From: Hyphomicrobiales bacterium | Lineage (GTDB): Bacteria; Pseudomonadota; Alphaproteobacteria; Rhizobiales; Rhizobiaceae | Reading direction: 5' to 3' | NCBI GenBank assembly: GCA_900469615.1 | Contig: UBYA01000011.1 | Span: 868,001 to 932,000 of the forward strand | DNA: 64,000 nt | Shown: positions 24,761 through 32,516 of the stretch, one piece after another | How positions within the stretch are numbered: the first letter of the stretch is position 1 | Layout of the letters: each line of letters starts with the position of its first letter | The notes under the pieces: generated by a model | Told to the model about the DNA's origin: nothing | Database searches by the model: none | The model's input: only the letters and a program-made list of their open reading frames with translations | Translations under genes and position numbers: made by a program

Positions 24761-25632
24761 CAGAGCACCTCGTCGGCGATGGTGTTTTTCAGGATGCCGA
24801 GACCATCGGCCTCGACTTCGACGACATCACCCGGCTTCAGCCAGATCGGCGGATCGAAGCGCGCCCCGGCGCCCGTCGGCGTGCCCGTGACGATGACGTC
24901 ACCGGGAACGAGCGTGGTGAAGGTGGAGATGTAGTTGATGATCTTGCGGAAGGAGAAGATCATCCGGCTGGTGCGGTCGCTCTGGCGCACCTCGCCGTTG
25001 ACGCGGGTCTTGAGCTCGATGTCTTCCAGCTGGGCCGCATCGGTGAAGGGGATCAGCCAGGGGCCGATCGAGCCGGTGCGGTCGAAGTTCTTGCCCTGGG
25101 TAACGTTGAACTTCGCATGGCGAACCCAGTCGCGGATCGTGCCTTCGTTGCAGAGCGACAGGGCCGCGATGTGGGAGAAGGCATCGGCCTCGGCAATCCG
25201 GCGGCCGGCCTTGCCGATGACGATGACGATCTCGCCCTCATAGTCGAGCTGCGGGCTTTCCGGGGGGCGTATCAGCGGCTGCTCGTGCCCGGTGAAGGAG
25301 CGCGGAAAGCGGATGAAGAGGGAAGGGTTGGAGGGGGCCGCCTGCCCATCCTTGTATTCCTCGTTGCGGTCGGGGAAGTTGACCCCGACGCAAATGATCT
25401 TTTCCGGTGCCGGAATGGGAATCTCGAAGCGGATGTCGTCGAGCGCGAAATCCGGCTTCGATGATCTGGCTTCCTCGGCGAGTTGAACGAGGCGACCGGC
25501 CTCGATCACTTCGCGCAGCGTCGGCCATGTCGCACCGTGGCGGGCCGAAAGGTCGACGACACCGCCGTCGACTGCAAGCCCGTAGCCGTGACGGCCATTT
25601 CTCGAAAAGGACAGGAATCTTGGATGGGTCAT
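24760..25632 (-). CDS. hpaG: FAH-family isomerase/decarboxylase, single-domain HpaG
   Basis: 290 residues with one fumarylacetoacetate hydrolase domain: KIICVGVNFPDRNEEY, LDYEGEIVIVIGKAGRRI (metal glutamates) and IFSFRKIINYISTFTTLVPGDVIVTGTPTGAG. In enterobacteria HpaG is about 430 residues, a tandem protein with decarboxylase and isomerase halves acting on 5-oxopent-3-ene-1,2,5-tricarboxylate and then hydroxyheptadienedioate. Only one half is encoded here and no second copy is in the window, so one domain may do both steps or a partner is elsewhere. Overlaps hpaH by one base. Confidence 0.85.
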   Translation of the reverse strand: MTHPRFLSFSRNGRHGYGLAVDGGVVDLSARHGATWPTLREVIEAGRLVQLAEEARSSKPDFALDDIRFEIPIPAPEKIICVGVNFPDRNEEYKDGQAAPSNPSLFIRFPRSFTGHEQPLIRPPESPQLDYEGEIVIVIGKAGRRIAEADAFSHIAALSLCNEGTIRDWVRHAKFNVTQGKNFDRTGSIGPWLIPFTDAAQLEDIELKTRVNGEVRQSDRTSRMIFSFRKIINYISTFTTLVPGDVIVTGTPTGAGARFDPPIWLKPGDVVEVEADGLGILKNTIADEVL

Positions 25633-25659
25633 GCTTTTATCTCGGGCCTTCCCTTAGCC

Positions 25660-27114
25660 TCAGGCGACGCCGCCGAGGCAGACATATTTGATTTCGGTGA
25701 ATTCCTCGATGCCGTAGCGCGATCCCTCGCGGCCGAGGCCGGAGAGCTTGACGCCGCCGAAGGGCGCTTCGGCCGTCGAGATCAGGCCGGTATTGACGCC
25801 GACCATGCCGTATTCCAGCGCCTCGGCGACGCGGAAGACGCGGGCGAGATCCTTGGCGTAGAAATAGGAAGCGAGACCGAACTCGGTATCGTTGGCTTGA
25901 ACGATGACATCGCTCTCGTCCTTGAAGCGGAAGAGGGGAGCGACCGGCCCGAAGGTCTCTTCCTTTGCGACAGCCATTGACGGGGTGACATCGGCGAGCA
26001 CGGTCGCCTCGTAGAAGCGTCCGCCGAGCTGGTGGCGATGACCGCCGGCGACGATGCGTCCACCCTTGGAGAGCGCATCGGCGACATGCTCCTCGACCTT
26101 GGCAAGAGCTGCCTCGTCGATCAGTGGGCCGAGATTGATGCCTTCGTCGAAGCCGTTACCGGTCTTCAGCGTGCCGACAGCCTTGGAGAGCTTTTCCGCA
26201 AAGGCGTCATAGACACCGTCCTGCACGTAGAGACGGTTGGCGCAGACGCAGGTCTGGCCGTTGTTGCGGAACTTGGCGATCAGCGCGCCTTCGACAGCTG
26301 CATCGAGGTCGGCATCGTCGAAGACGATGAAGGGTGCGTTGCCGCCGAGCTCCAGCCCGAGTTTCTTGATGGTCGGCGCGCTCTGCTTGTAAAGCTCGGC
26401 GCCCACTTCGGTAGACCCGGTGAAGGTGAGCTTGCGCACGACCGGGCTTGCGGTCATCTCGGCGCCGATGGCGCGGGCCGAACCCGTGATCACGCTGAAG
26501 AGGCCCCTCGGCAGGCCGGCGCGCTCGGCGAGAATCGCGATGGCGATCGCCGAGAACGGCGTCTGCGAGGCGGGCTTCAACACCATGGCGCAGCCGGCGG
26601 CAAAGGCCGGACCGGCCTTGCGGGTAATCATCGCATTCGGGAAGTTCCAGGGCGTGATGGCCGCAACCACGCCGATGGGCTGCTTCATGACCAGAATGCG
26701 CTTGTCTTTCTGGTGGCCGGGAATGATGTCGCCATAGACGCGGCGCCCCTCTTCGGCAAACCATTCGACGAAGCTCGCGCCGTAGGCAATCTCGCCCTTG
26801 GCCTCGGCAAGCGGCTTGCCCTGTTCGGCCGTCAGGATGCGTCCGAGATCGTCCTGGTTTTCCATCATCAGCTCGAACCAGCGCCTGAGGATGCCTGAAC
26901 GTTCCTTGGCCGTGCGGGCGGCCCATTCCTTCTGCGCGGCCTCGGCGGCGGCAATCGCCTTCTTCGTTTCGGCGGCACCCAGATTGGGAACGAGGCCGAT
27001 GATCTCGCCTGTGGCCGGATTGTCGACCTTGATCGCGTTGGATGGATCGGCCTCGATCCATTCGCCGCCGACCAATGCCGCCTGCCGGAACAAAGTTGCG
27101 TCTTTCAAATTCAT
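25660..27114 (-). CDS. gabD: Succinate-semialdehyde dehydrogenase of the hpa operon
   Basis: 484 residues, the GabD branch of the ALDH superfamily: AAITPWNFPNAMITRKAGPAFAAGC, general base E255 in LELGGNAPFIVFDDADLD and nucleophile C289 in FRNNGQTCVCANR, the GabD-type sequence. ATG 27114 follows GGAGG; a reading from 27174 has no such site. It lies inside the hpa operon between hpaD and hpaG, where it would oxidise the succinate semialdehyde made by HpaI to succinate for the TCA cycle. Confidence 0.92.
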   Translation of the reverse strand: MNLKDATLFRQAALVGGEWIEADPSNAIKVDNPATGEIIGLVPNLGAAETKKAIAAAEAAQKEWAARTAKERSGILRRWFELMMENQDDLGRILTAEQGKPLAEAKGEIAYGASFVEWFAEEGRRVYGDIIPGHQKDKRILVMKQPIGVVAAITPWNFPNAMITRKAGPAFAAGCAMVLKPASQTPFSAIAIAILAERAGLPRGLFSVITGSARAIGAEMTASPVVRKLTFTGSTEVGAELYKQSAPTIKKLGLELGGNAPFIVFDDADLDAAVEGALIAKFRNNGQTCVCANRLYVQDGVYDAFAEKLSKAVGTLKTGNGFDEGINLGPLIDEAALAKVEEHVADALSKGGRIVAGGHRHQLGGRFYEATVLADVTPSMAVAKEETFGPVAPLFRFKDESDVIVQANDTEFGLASYFYAKDLARVFRVAEALEYGMVGVNTGLISTAEAPFGGVKLSGLGREGSRYGIEEFTEIKYVCLGGVA

Positions 27115-27183
27115 GATTGCCTCCTCGCGCTTGCGAACGTTGACGAGGAGCGGGCGCCTTTCGCCCGCTCTCAAGGATAACGC

Positions 27184-28164
27184 TTAAGGCGCGATAATCG
27201 GCTGTGCCTTCAGGTCGGGCTCGGCCACTTCCGCACCGGAAAACAGGCTACCATGTTCGAACCAGGATTTGGGAGCGGGTGCGCCCCAAAGTGTCTGGCG
27301 CTGCGGATCCTTGAGATCCCACTTGATCGGCTCCAGATCGGGATCGACGGTCTGGTAGTCCGAGCAATAGATCTCGATGCGGTGGCCGTCCGGATCGAGG
27401 ATATAGAGGAAGAAGGCGTTGGAGATGCCGTGGCGTCCCGGACCGCGCTCGATGTTGGCGACCCAGCCGGTGGTCGCCATCAGGTCGAGCAGGTCGATGA
27501 TGTTGAGCGGCGTCGGCACCCAGAAGGCGGTATGGTGCAGGCGCGGTCCGCGGCCGTTGGTGAAGGCGATATCGTGCACGCCGCCCTTGCGATGCGTCCA
27601 GGCGGCCCAGAGGCGACCCGTTTCGGCATCCTCGGTGTATTCGGTGACGCGGAAGCCGAGTTCGTTGTAGAAGGCGACGCTTTCGTCGACATTGGTCGAG
27701 AAGCAGTTGAAGTGATCGATGCGCAGCGGCTTCACGCCCTTGTAAAGCGCGTATTTCTGGTGGATCGGCGGCAGGCGATCCATCTTCGAATAGAATTCGA
27801 GCGGGATGCCGTGCGGATCGCGGGTGCGGAAGGTCCGCGCCTGATAGGGACGTTCGACCCATTCGACCGGCAAGCCCTTGCCCTTGAAGAAATGCGCGGC
27901 CTTTTCCAGGTCCTCATCGCCGAAGACCTTGAAACCGAGGTCGCGGGCTTCGCCCTTGTCGGATTTCTTGAGCACGATGCAATGATGGCCGCGTTCTTCC
28001 ATCGCGCGCAGATAGATGGTGTCGGCCGTTTCGTCCGTCACCTGCAGGCCCAGCGTATCGACATAGAAGGCGCGGGACTTGGCAAGATCGGTGACGCCGA
28101 ATTCGACATGGCTGAGGCGCACGATGTTGAAGGGCGGGTAGAGATTGGGTTTCGGCAGGGGCAT
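27184..28164 (-). CDS. hpaD: 3,4-dihydroxyphenylacetate 2,3-dioxygenase, VOC (type I) class
   Basis: 326 residues. Two vicinal-oxygen-chelate modules are seen, at about 12-130 and 145-270. The metal triad is H151 (RIDHFNC), H210 (RLHHTAFW) and E264 (HRIEIYC), in the places of H155/H214/E267 in Brevibacterium HPCD. The enzyme opens homoprotocatechuate between C2 and C3 using Fe(II) or Mn(II). This class is unrelated in fold to the LigB-type HpaD of E. coli. Gene order hpaF-E-D-gabD supports the call. Confidence 0.93.
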   Translation of the reverse strand: MPLPKPNLYPPFNIVRLSHVEFGVTDLAKSRAFYVDTLGLQVTDETADTIYLRAMEERGHHCIVLKKSDKGEARDLGFKVFGDEDLEKAAHFFKGKGLPVEWVERPYQARTFRTRDPHGIPLEFYSKMDRLPPIHQKYALYKGVKPLRIDHFNCFSTNVDESVAFYNELGFRVTEYTEDAETGRLWAAWTHRKGGVHDIAFTNGRGPRLHHTAFWVPTPLNIIDLLDLMATTGWVANIERGPGRHGISNAFFLYILDPDGHRIEIYCSDYQTVDPDLEPIKWDLKDPQRQTLWGAPAPKSWFEHGSLFSGAEVAEPDLKAQPIIAP

Positions 28165-28201
28165 TTGTTCCTCCTCTTATACGCAATTATGTGTTGGCGG
28201 C

Positions 28202-29719
28202 TCAGCCGCCGAGTTTCTGGATGGCGTGCGGCTTGGTGGCGAAGGCGATGTTCTTGGTTTCCATGTAGAAATCGAAAGACCAATCACCGCCGTCGCGGCC
28301 GATGCCGGAGCTCTTGACCCCGCCGAAGGGGGTCGGCAGATGGCGCACGTTTTCCGAGTTTACCCAGATCATGCCGGCTTCGAGATGATCGGTGAAACGG
28401 AAGGCGCGGGTGACGTCCGAGGTCCAGAGATAGCCGGTCAGGCCGTATTGGACATCATTGGCAAGGGCGAGCGCATCGGCTTCGTCCTTGAAGGGGATGG
28501 CCGTCAGCACCGGCCCGAAGATTTCTTCTTGAGCGATGCGCATCTTGTTGTGGGCGCCGGTAAACAGGGTGGGCGAGACATAGCAGCCGCCACCCGGGCC
28601 GTTGACCTTCTCGCCGCCGGCGGCAAGCGTCGCACCTTCCGAACGGCCGATCTGGATATATTCCAGCACCTTCTTTTCGTGCACGGGATGAACGAGCGGG
28701 CCGACGACCGTTTCCGGATCAAGGGGATGGCCGACCTTGATGCGCTTGGCCTTTTCCGCGACGATGGCGGTGAACTTGTCGTAGACGCTTTCCTCGACCA
28801 GCAGGCGCGAAGACGAGGTGCAGCGCTCGCCGTTCAGCGAATAGATCATGAAGACGGCGGCATCGGCCGCGCGCTCGAGATCGGCATCGGCGAAGACGAT
28901 GACCGGGTTCTTGCCGCCAAGCTCGAAATGAACCCGCTTCAGCGTATCGGCGCCCTGCTTCATGATCATCGAGCCGGTGCGGCTTTCGCCGACGAAGCCG
29001 ATTGCCTTGATCAAGGGATGTTCCGTCAGAGCCTTACCGGCATCCTCGCCGAAGCCGTTGACGAGATTCCACACGCCTTTCGGAAGGCCGGCTTCCTCGG
29101 CGATCTCCACCAGCAGGCGGGCGGTCATCGGTGAGAATTCGGCCGGCTTGTGCACGACGGTGCATCCCGCGGCGAGCGCCGGCGCGATCTTCCAGGTCGA
29201 CAGCATGAAAGGCGTGTTCCACGGTGTGATGATGCCGACCGGGCCGATCGGCACGCGCGTCGTCAGGTTCACCTGGCCCTCGGCGCGGATGGCCTTGCCA
29301 TCGCGGGCTTCCGGCGCACGGTCGGCGAAGAAGCGAAAATTCTCGGCGCCACGCAGGGCGGCCTTGGCCATGAACTTCAGCGACTGCCCGGTATCCATGC
29401 ATTCGACGAAGGCGATCTCTTCGGCGCGCGCGACGATCGCGTCGGCGATCTTATGCAGGAGCTTCTTGCGCGCGTCGCCGGGCATGGCGGCCCATTCCGC
29501 GAAGGCGGCTTTTGCGGCCTTCGCGGCGCGGTCGATATCGGCGGCCTTGCCGCGGGCGACGGTGGCAAGCGGCTTCAGATCGACGGGCGAGATGGTTTCG
29601 AAGGTCGAGCCGTCATCGGCGGGCACATCTTCGCCGTTGATGCGGTTGAGCAGCGTCTTGTCCTTGAAGCGGGCCAGGTAGGTTTCGGCCTTCGCGATGT
29701 TTTCCTGCAGTTTGGACAT
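28202..29719 (-). CDS. hpaE: 5-carboxymethyl-2-hydroxymuconate semialdehyde dehydrogenase HpaE
   Basis: 505 residues, ALDH superfamily. It oxidises the ring-cleavage product 5-carboxymethyl-2-hydroxymuconate semialdehyde with NAD. Landmarks: IGPVGIITPWNTPFMLSTWKIAPALAAGCTVVHKPAE, E266 in FELGGKNP, C300 in YSLNGERCTSSSR, and NSENVRHLPTPFGGVKSSGIGRDGG, all as in HpaE. Lies between hpaF (42 bases upstream) and hpaD (37 bases downstream). Confidence 0.95.
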   Translation of the reverse strand: MSKLQENIAKAETYLARFKDKTLLNRINGEDVPADDGSTFETISPVDLKPLATVARGKAADIDRAAKAAKAAFAEWAAMPGDARKKLLHKIADAIVARAEEIAFVECMDTGQSLKFMAKAALRGAENFRFFADRAPEARDGKAIRAEGQVNLTTRVPIGPVGIITPWNTPFMLSTWKIAPALAAGCTVVHKPAEFSPMTARLLVEIAEEAGLPKGVWNLVNGFGEDAGKALTEHPLIKAIGFVGESRTGSMIMKQGADTLKRVHFELGGKNPVIVFADADLERAADAAVFMIYSLNGERCTSSSRLLVEESVYDKFTAIVAEKAKRIKVGHPLDPETVVGPLVHPVHEKKVLEYIQIGRSEGATLAAGGEKVNGPGGGCYVSPTLFTGAHNKMRIAQEEIFGPVLTAIPFKDEADALALANDVQYGLTGYLWTSDVTRAFRFTDHLEAGMIWVNSENVRHLPTPFGGVKSSGIGRDGGDWSFDFYMETKNIAFATKPHAIQKLGG

Positions 29720-29761
29720 CGTCTATTCCTTTGGTGTTATTTTATCCCGCGAAGGGAGGTG

Positions 29762-30148
29762 TCACTTGCCGCGAAGCCGCGGATGGATGGCGTTCTTCTT
29801 CCAGCTCAGTTCCGCGTCGATCTCGCGGATCTCCAGCGAGAGGGCGAAATGGGGCGTCTCGAAGAGCGGGTGGAGAACGTCGATCGCTGCCGCAAAGATC
29901 GCTTCGCCGGTGCGCTTCTTTTCTTCGGCCGTGCGTCCTTTGCCGATGCGGAAGTTCAGATCCACGAAGGCGTTCTCGGGCAGCCTGTCGGCAATGGCGT
30001 AGTGATCGGCGCGAAAGGCGCGCACGCGCACGGCGCCGACCTCGAAAAGGCCGGTCTCCAGAACCGTCTTCAACAGCCGTTCGCAGAGCGCGCCGATATC
30101 GGCACGGCCCTCCAGATTGGCTGAATATTCGATGGCGAGATGTGGCAT
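29762..30148 (-). CDS. hpaF: 5-carboxymethyl-2-hydroxymuconate delta-isomerase HpaF
   Basis: 128 residues, tautomerase superfamily; the start MPHLAIEYSANLEG gives the catalytic N-terminal proline after Met removal. It isomerises 5-carboxymethyl-2-hydroxymuconate before decarboxylation. It is the first gene of the hpa operon. A good Shine-Dalgarno site (GGGAGGA) precedes the ATG, and a TACTTAACACGTTAAT element lies 24-39 bases upstream. Confidence 0.93.
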   Translation of the reverse strand: MPHLAIEYSANLEGRADIGALCERLLKTVLETGLFEVGAVRVRAFRADHYAIADRLPENAFVDLNFRIGKGRTAEEKKRTGEAIFAAAIDVLHPLFETPHFALSLEIREIDAELSWKKNAIHPRLRGK

Positions 30149-30171
30149 TTGAGTCCTCCCGACCCTCTATT

Positions 30172-30207
30172 TACTTAACACGTTAATAATTATGCGGAAG
30201 ATGTCAA
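30172..30207 (-). promoter_or_regulatory. hpa operon promoter region with TTAACACGTTAA element
   Basis: TACTTAACACGTTAAT (30172-30187) contains an inverted repeat TTAAC-AC-GTTAA and matches the element at 10282-10297 in 14 of 16 bases. On the minus strand a TTGACA (complement of 30202-30207) stands just upstream and could serve as -35, placing the repeat over the -10/start region, as expected for a repressor. HpaR is the natural candidate. No convincing -10 hexamer was found. Confidence 0.55.
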
Positions 30208-31223
30208 GCGGCCGGCTTGAGCTTTCTTGCCATCTCCAGACTTTCGTTGACGTAACGTGACAGCCGCCTGGCGGCGTCCGGAATTTCGGGACGTTCGGCA
30301 AGCCATCCGATATAGGTGAGGCTTCTCAGCACCATGAAGAGCGGCAGGCTCGTCAATGCGGCGTCGGAGAGCGCGCGGCGGCTGCGATAGCCTGATATCA
30401 GTGCTTTCTCGATTGCCGGATAGGCAGGCTCGTTGCGGTTCTTGAGCAGGGTCGTTGCGAGATCGAACAGGCGGAAGCCATGTCCCGCATCGTCGAAATC
30501 GATGAAGGCGACATTGCTGTCCTTTCCGGTCAGGAAGACGTTTTCCCGCACGAGATCGGCGTGGATCAGCCCATAGTCGAGGGTTTGGCTGTTCGCGTCC
30601 GCAAGGGCATGGCGCAGTTCGTCGCGCAGCGCCGAGAGTGCGGCGGTGTCGTCCGGCGAAAGGCCCCGGCAATCCCAGAAGCGTCCCCAGAGCGGCCTTT
30701 CTCCGATCAGGCCTTCGGCGTCCCATGCCGGGCGGTGAAACCGCTCCGGCGGCTTCCAGTCATCCGCAAGCTCGTGCATCGCGGCCATGCCGTGACCGAT
30801 GCGGAAGAAGATTTCCGCCTGCATTTCGGCCGATTGCGCTAGCGGCACGCCGCTCTGGCCGAGCGGAACGCCGTCGATCCAGCTCACCACGTCCGCATGT
30901 TGTTCGGCAAAATGCCTGTTGGCCGGAAGGCAGACAAGGCTCTGCCGATCGCTCGTCGGCACCGGGTGCGGCACGTCGAGGCCGCCGAGCTTGAGCGCCG
31001 CCATGAAATGCAGTTCCGAGCGCAGGCTCGTCTCGTCGTGATAGCCCGGTCGATGCAGCCTGAGTGCCGCGAACTGTCCGTCTTCGAGCACAATGCGGAA
31101 GACCGCATTCTCCCGGTATTTCATCAGGACAGGTTCATGCGCCTTTACCGGCCAATGCTCGAGCGCTTCCAGCGCGCGCTGCTGCAGCGCGTCCCGGATG
31201 GTCTGTGGCAACTGATCCGCCAT
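30204..31223 (-). CDS. APH-fold small-molecule kinase, partner of phospho-lyase
   Basis: 339 residues of the aminoglycoside phosphotransferase / homoserine kinase II fold. The catalytic loop is LIHADLVRENVFL (H221, D223, N228) and the metal loop FIDFDDAGHG (D242). ATG 31223 is used; upstream codons to 31280 overlap the previous gene. Starting seven bases after the class-III PLP enzyme gene, it forms a pair like mammalian hydroxylysine kinase with its phospho-lyase. The likely role is to phosphorylate the hydroxyl of an amino-alcohol. Next to hpa genes, a beta-hydroxylated arylethylamine such as octopamine is an attractive substrate, but this is inferred. Confidence 0.8.
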   Translation of the reverse strand: MADQLPQTIRDALQQRALEALEHWPVKAHEPVLMKYRENAVFRIVLEDGQFAALRLHRPGYHDETSLRSELHFMAALKLGGLDVPHPVPTSDRQSLVCLPANRHFAEQHADVVSWIDGVPLGQSGVPLAQSAEMQAEIFFRIGHGMAAMHELADDWKPPERFHRPAWDAEGLIGERPLWGRFWDCRGLSPDDTAALSALRDELRHALADANSQTLDYGLIHADLVRENVFLTGKDSNVAFIDFDDAGHGFRLFDLATTLLKNRNEPAYPAIEKALISGYRSRRALSDAALTSLPLFMVLRSLTYIGWLAERPEIPDAARRLSRYVNESLEMARKLKPAA

Positions 31224-31230
31224 GGAAGCC

Positions 31231-32514
31231 TCACAGGCCGGACAGAACGTCGTCGAAGATCGACAACATGAAATCGGCATTGTCCCTGGTGAACGGCATT
31301 GGCGGCCGGATTTTCGTGGCGCATTGGTGAATGCCGATCTTGCCCATCAGCACGCCGCGTTCGCGCATTTCATTCACGATCCTGGTTGCCTGTGCGGCGG
31401 CCGGCTCCTTCGTCTGCCTGTCCTGCACGAATTCCGTCCCCATGAAGAGGCCGCTGCCGCGCACGTCGCCGATGATGGAATGCTTTTGTGCGAGCCTGTT
31501 GAAGGCATCGCGCGTGTATTCGCCGACGTTGCGGGCGTTCTCGATGAGGTTTTCCTCCTCGATGACATCGAGTACGGCCATGGCAGCCGCGCAGGAGACC
31601 GGATTGCCGCCGAAGGTGTTGAAATAGCGGAACGCCTTGCGGAAGGCATTTATCGTGTCGAGATTGGCAACGACGCCGCCGACCGGATGGCCGTTGGCCA
31701 TCGGCTTGCCGAGCGTGACGATGTCGGGAACGATGCCGGCATGCTGGTGGCCCCACATGTGCGAGCCGGTGCGGCCGAAACCGGGCTGTACCTCATCGGT
31801 GATGACGAGACCGCCGGCCTTGCGCACGGCTGCGACCGTCTTGTCCAGAAAGCCCGGCGGCAGGTCCGGAAAGCCTTCGTTGGCGAAGAACGGATCGATG
31901 ATGATGGCCGAGAAACCGTGCGGGCTCTCCTGAAGCGAGGCAATCGCCTTCTCCACTTCGGCCGCGAAGGCCGTGGCGAAGGCATCTCCACCTTCGCCGC
32001 CGAGGGGACGGTAGCTATCCGGTGCCGGCACATGCCGGACATGACCGCCGAAGCCGCCGACCGGCGGCATGCGGGTCGACAGTTGCGACACCGCGGTCGT
32101 ATTGCCGTGATAGGTGTGGTTGGTGGCGATGACGCCGGTCTTGCCGGTCACGGCCTGCGCCATGCGCAGCGCCACGTCGTTCGCCTCGCTGCCCGTGCAG
32201 GTCAGGATCGCGGCATTGAGGCTCTTGTCGAAGGTCGCCGTCAGCCGCTCGACATAATCGAGAATGCCTTCGTGCAGGTAACGCGTGTGCGTGTTGAGCG
32301 TCGACGCCTGCCGCGTGATCGCCTCGACCACGCGGGGGTGGCAATGGCCGACATGCGGCACATTGTTGTAGCAGTCGAGATATTTGCGGCCGTCGGCATC
32401 CCAGAGCCAGACGCCTTCCCCGCGCACCAGATGCACCGGGTCGTCGTAGAAGAGCGACATGTTCCGGCCGAGAAGGCGCTCGCGCCGCGCAATGAGGGCT
32501 GCATTGTCGGACAT
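31231..32514 (-). CDS. Class-III PLP enzyme, amino-alcohol-phosphate phospho-lyase type
   Basis: 427 residues, fold type I. The N-terminal part YLDCYNNVPHVGHCHPRVVEAI, TLNTHTRYLHEGILDYVERL and the stretch DEVQPGFGRTG resemble mammalian ethanolamine-phosphate and phosphohydroxylysine phospho-lyases more than ordinary aminotransferases. PLP residues are D240 and K270 (TLGKPMANGHP). Such enzymes release ammonia and phosphate from a vicinal amino-phosphate to give an aldehyde. The gene is followed by the kinase (seven bases) and preceded by another class-III gene (two bases). Specificity is not proved; an aminotransferase role remains possible. Confidence 0.82.
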   Translation of the reverse strand: MSDNAALIARRERLLGRNMSLFYDDPVHLVRGEGVWLWDADGRKYLDCYNNVPHVGHCHPRVVEAITRQASTLNTHTRYLHEGILDYVERLTATFDKSLNAAILTCTGSEANDVALRMAQAVTGKTGVIATNHTYHGNTTAVSQLSTRMPPVGGFGGHVRHVPAPDSYRPLGGEGGDAFATAFAAEVEKAIASLQESPHGFSAIIIDPFFANEGFPDLPPGFLDKTVAAVRKAGGLVITDEVQPGFGRTGSHMWGHQHAGIVPDIVTLGKPMANGHPVGGVVANLDTINAFRKAFRYFNTFGGNPVSCAAAMAVLDVIEEENLIENARNVGEYTRDAFNRLAQKHSIIGDVRGSGLFMGTEFVQDRQTKEPAAAQATRIVNEMRERGVLMGKIGIHQCATKIRPPMPFTRDNADFMLSIFDDVLSGL

Positions 32515-32516
32515 GA

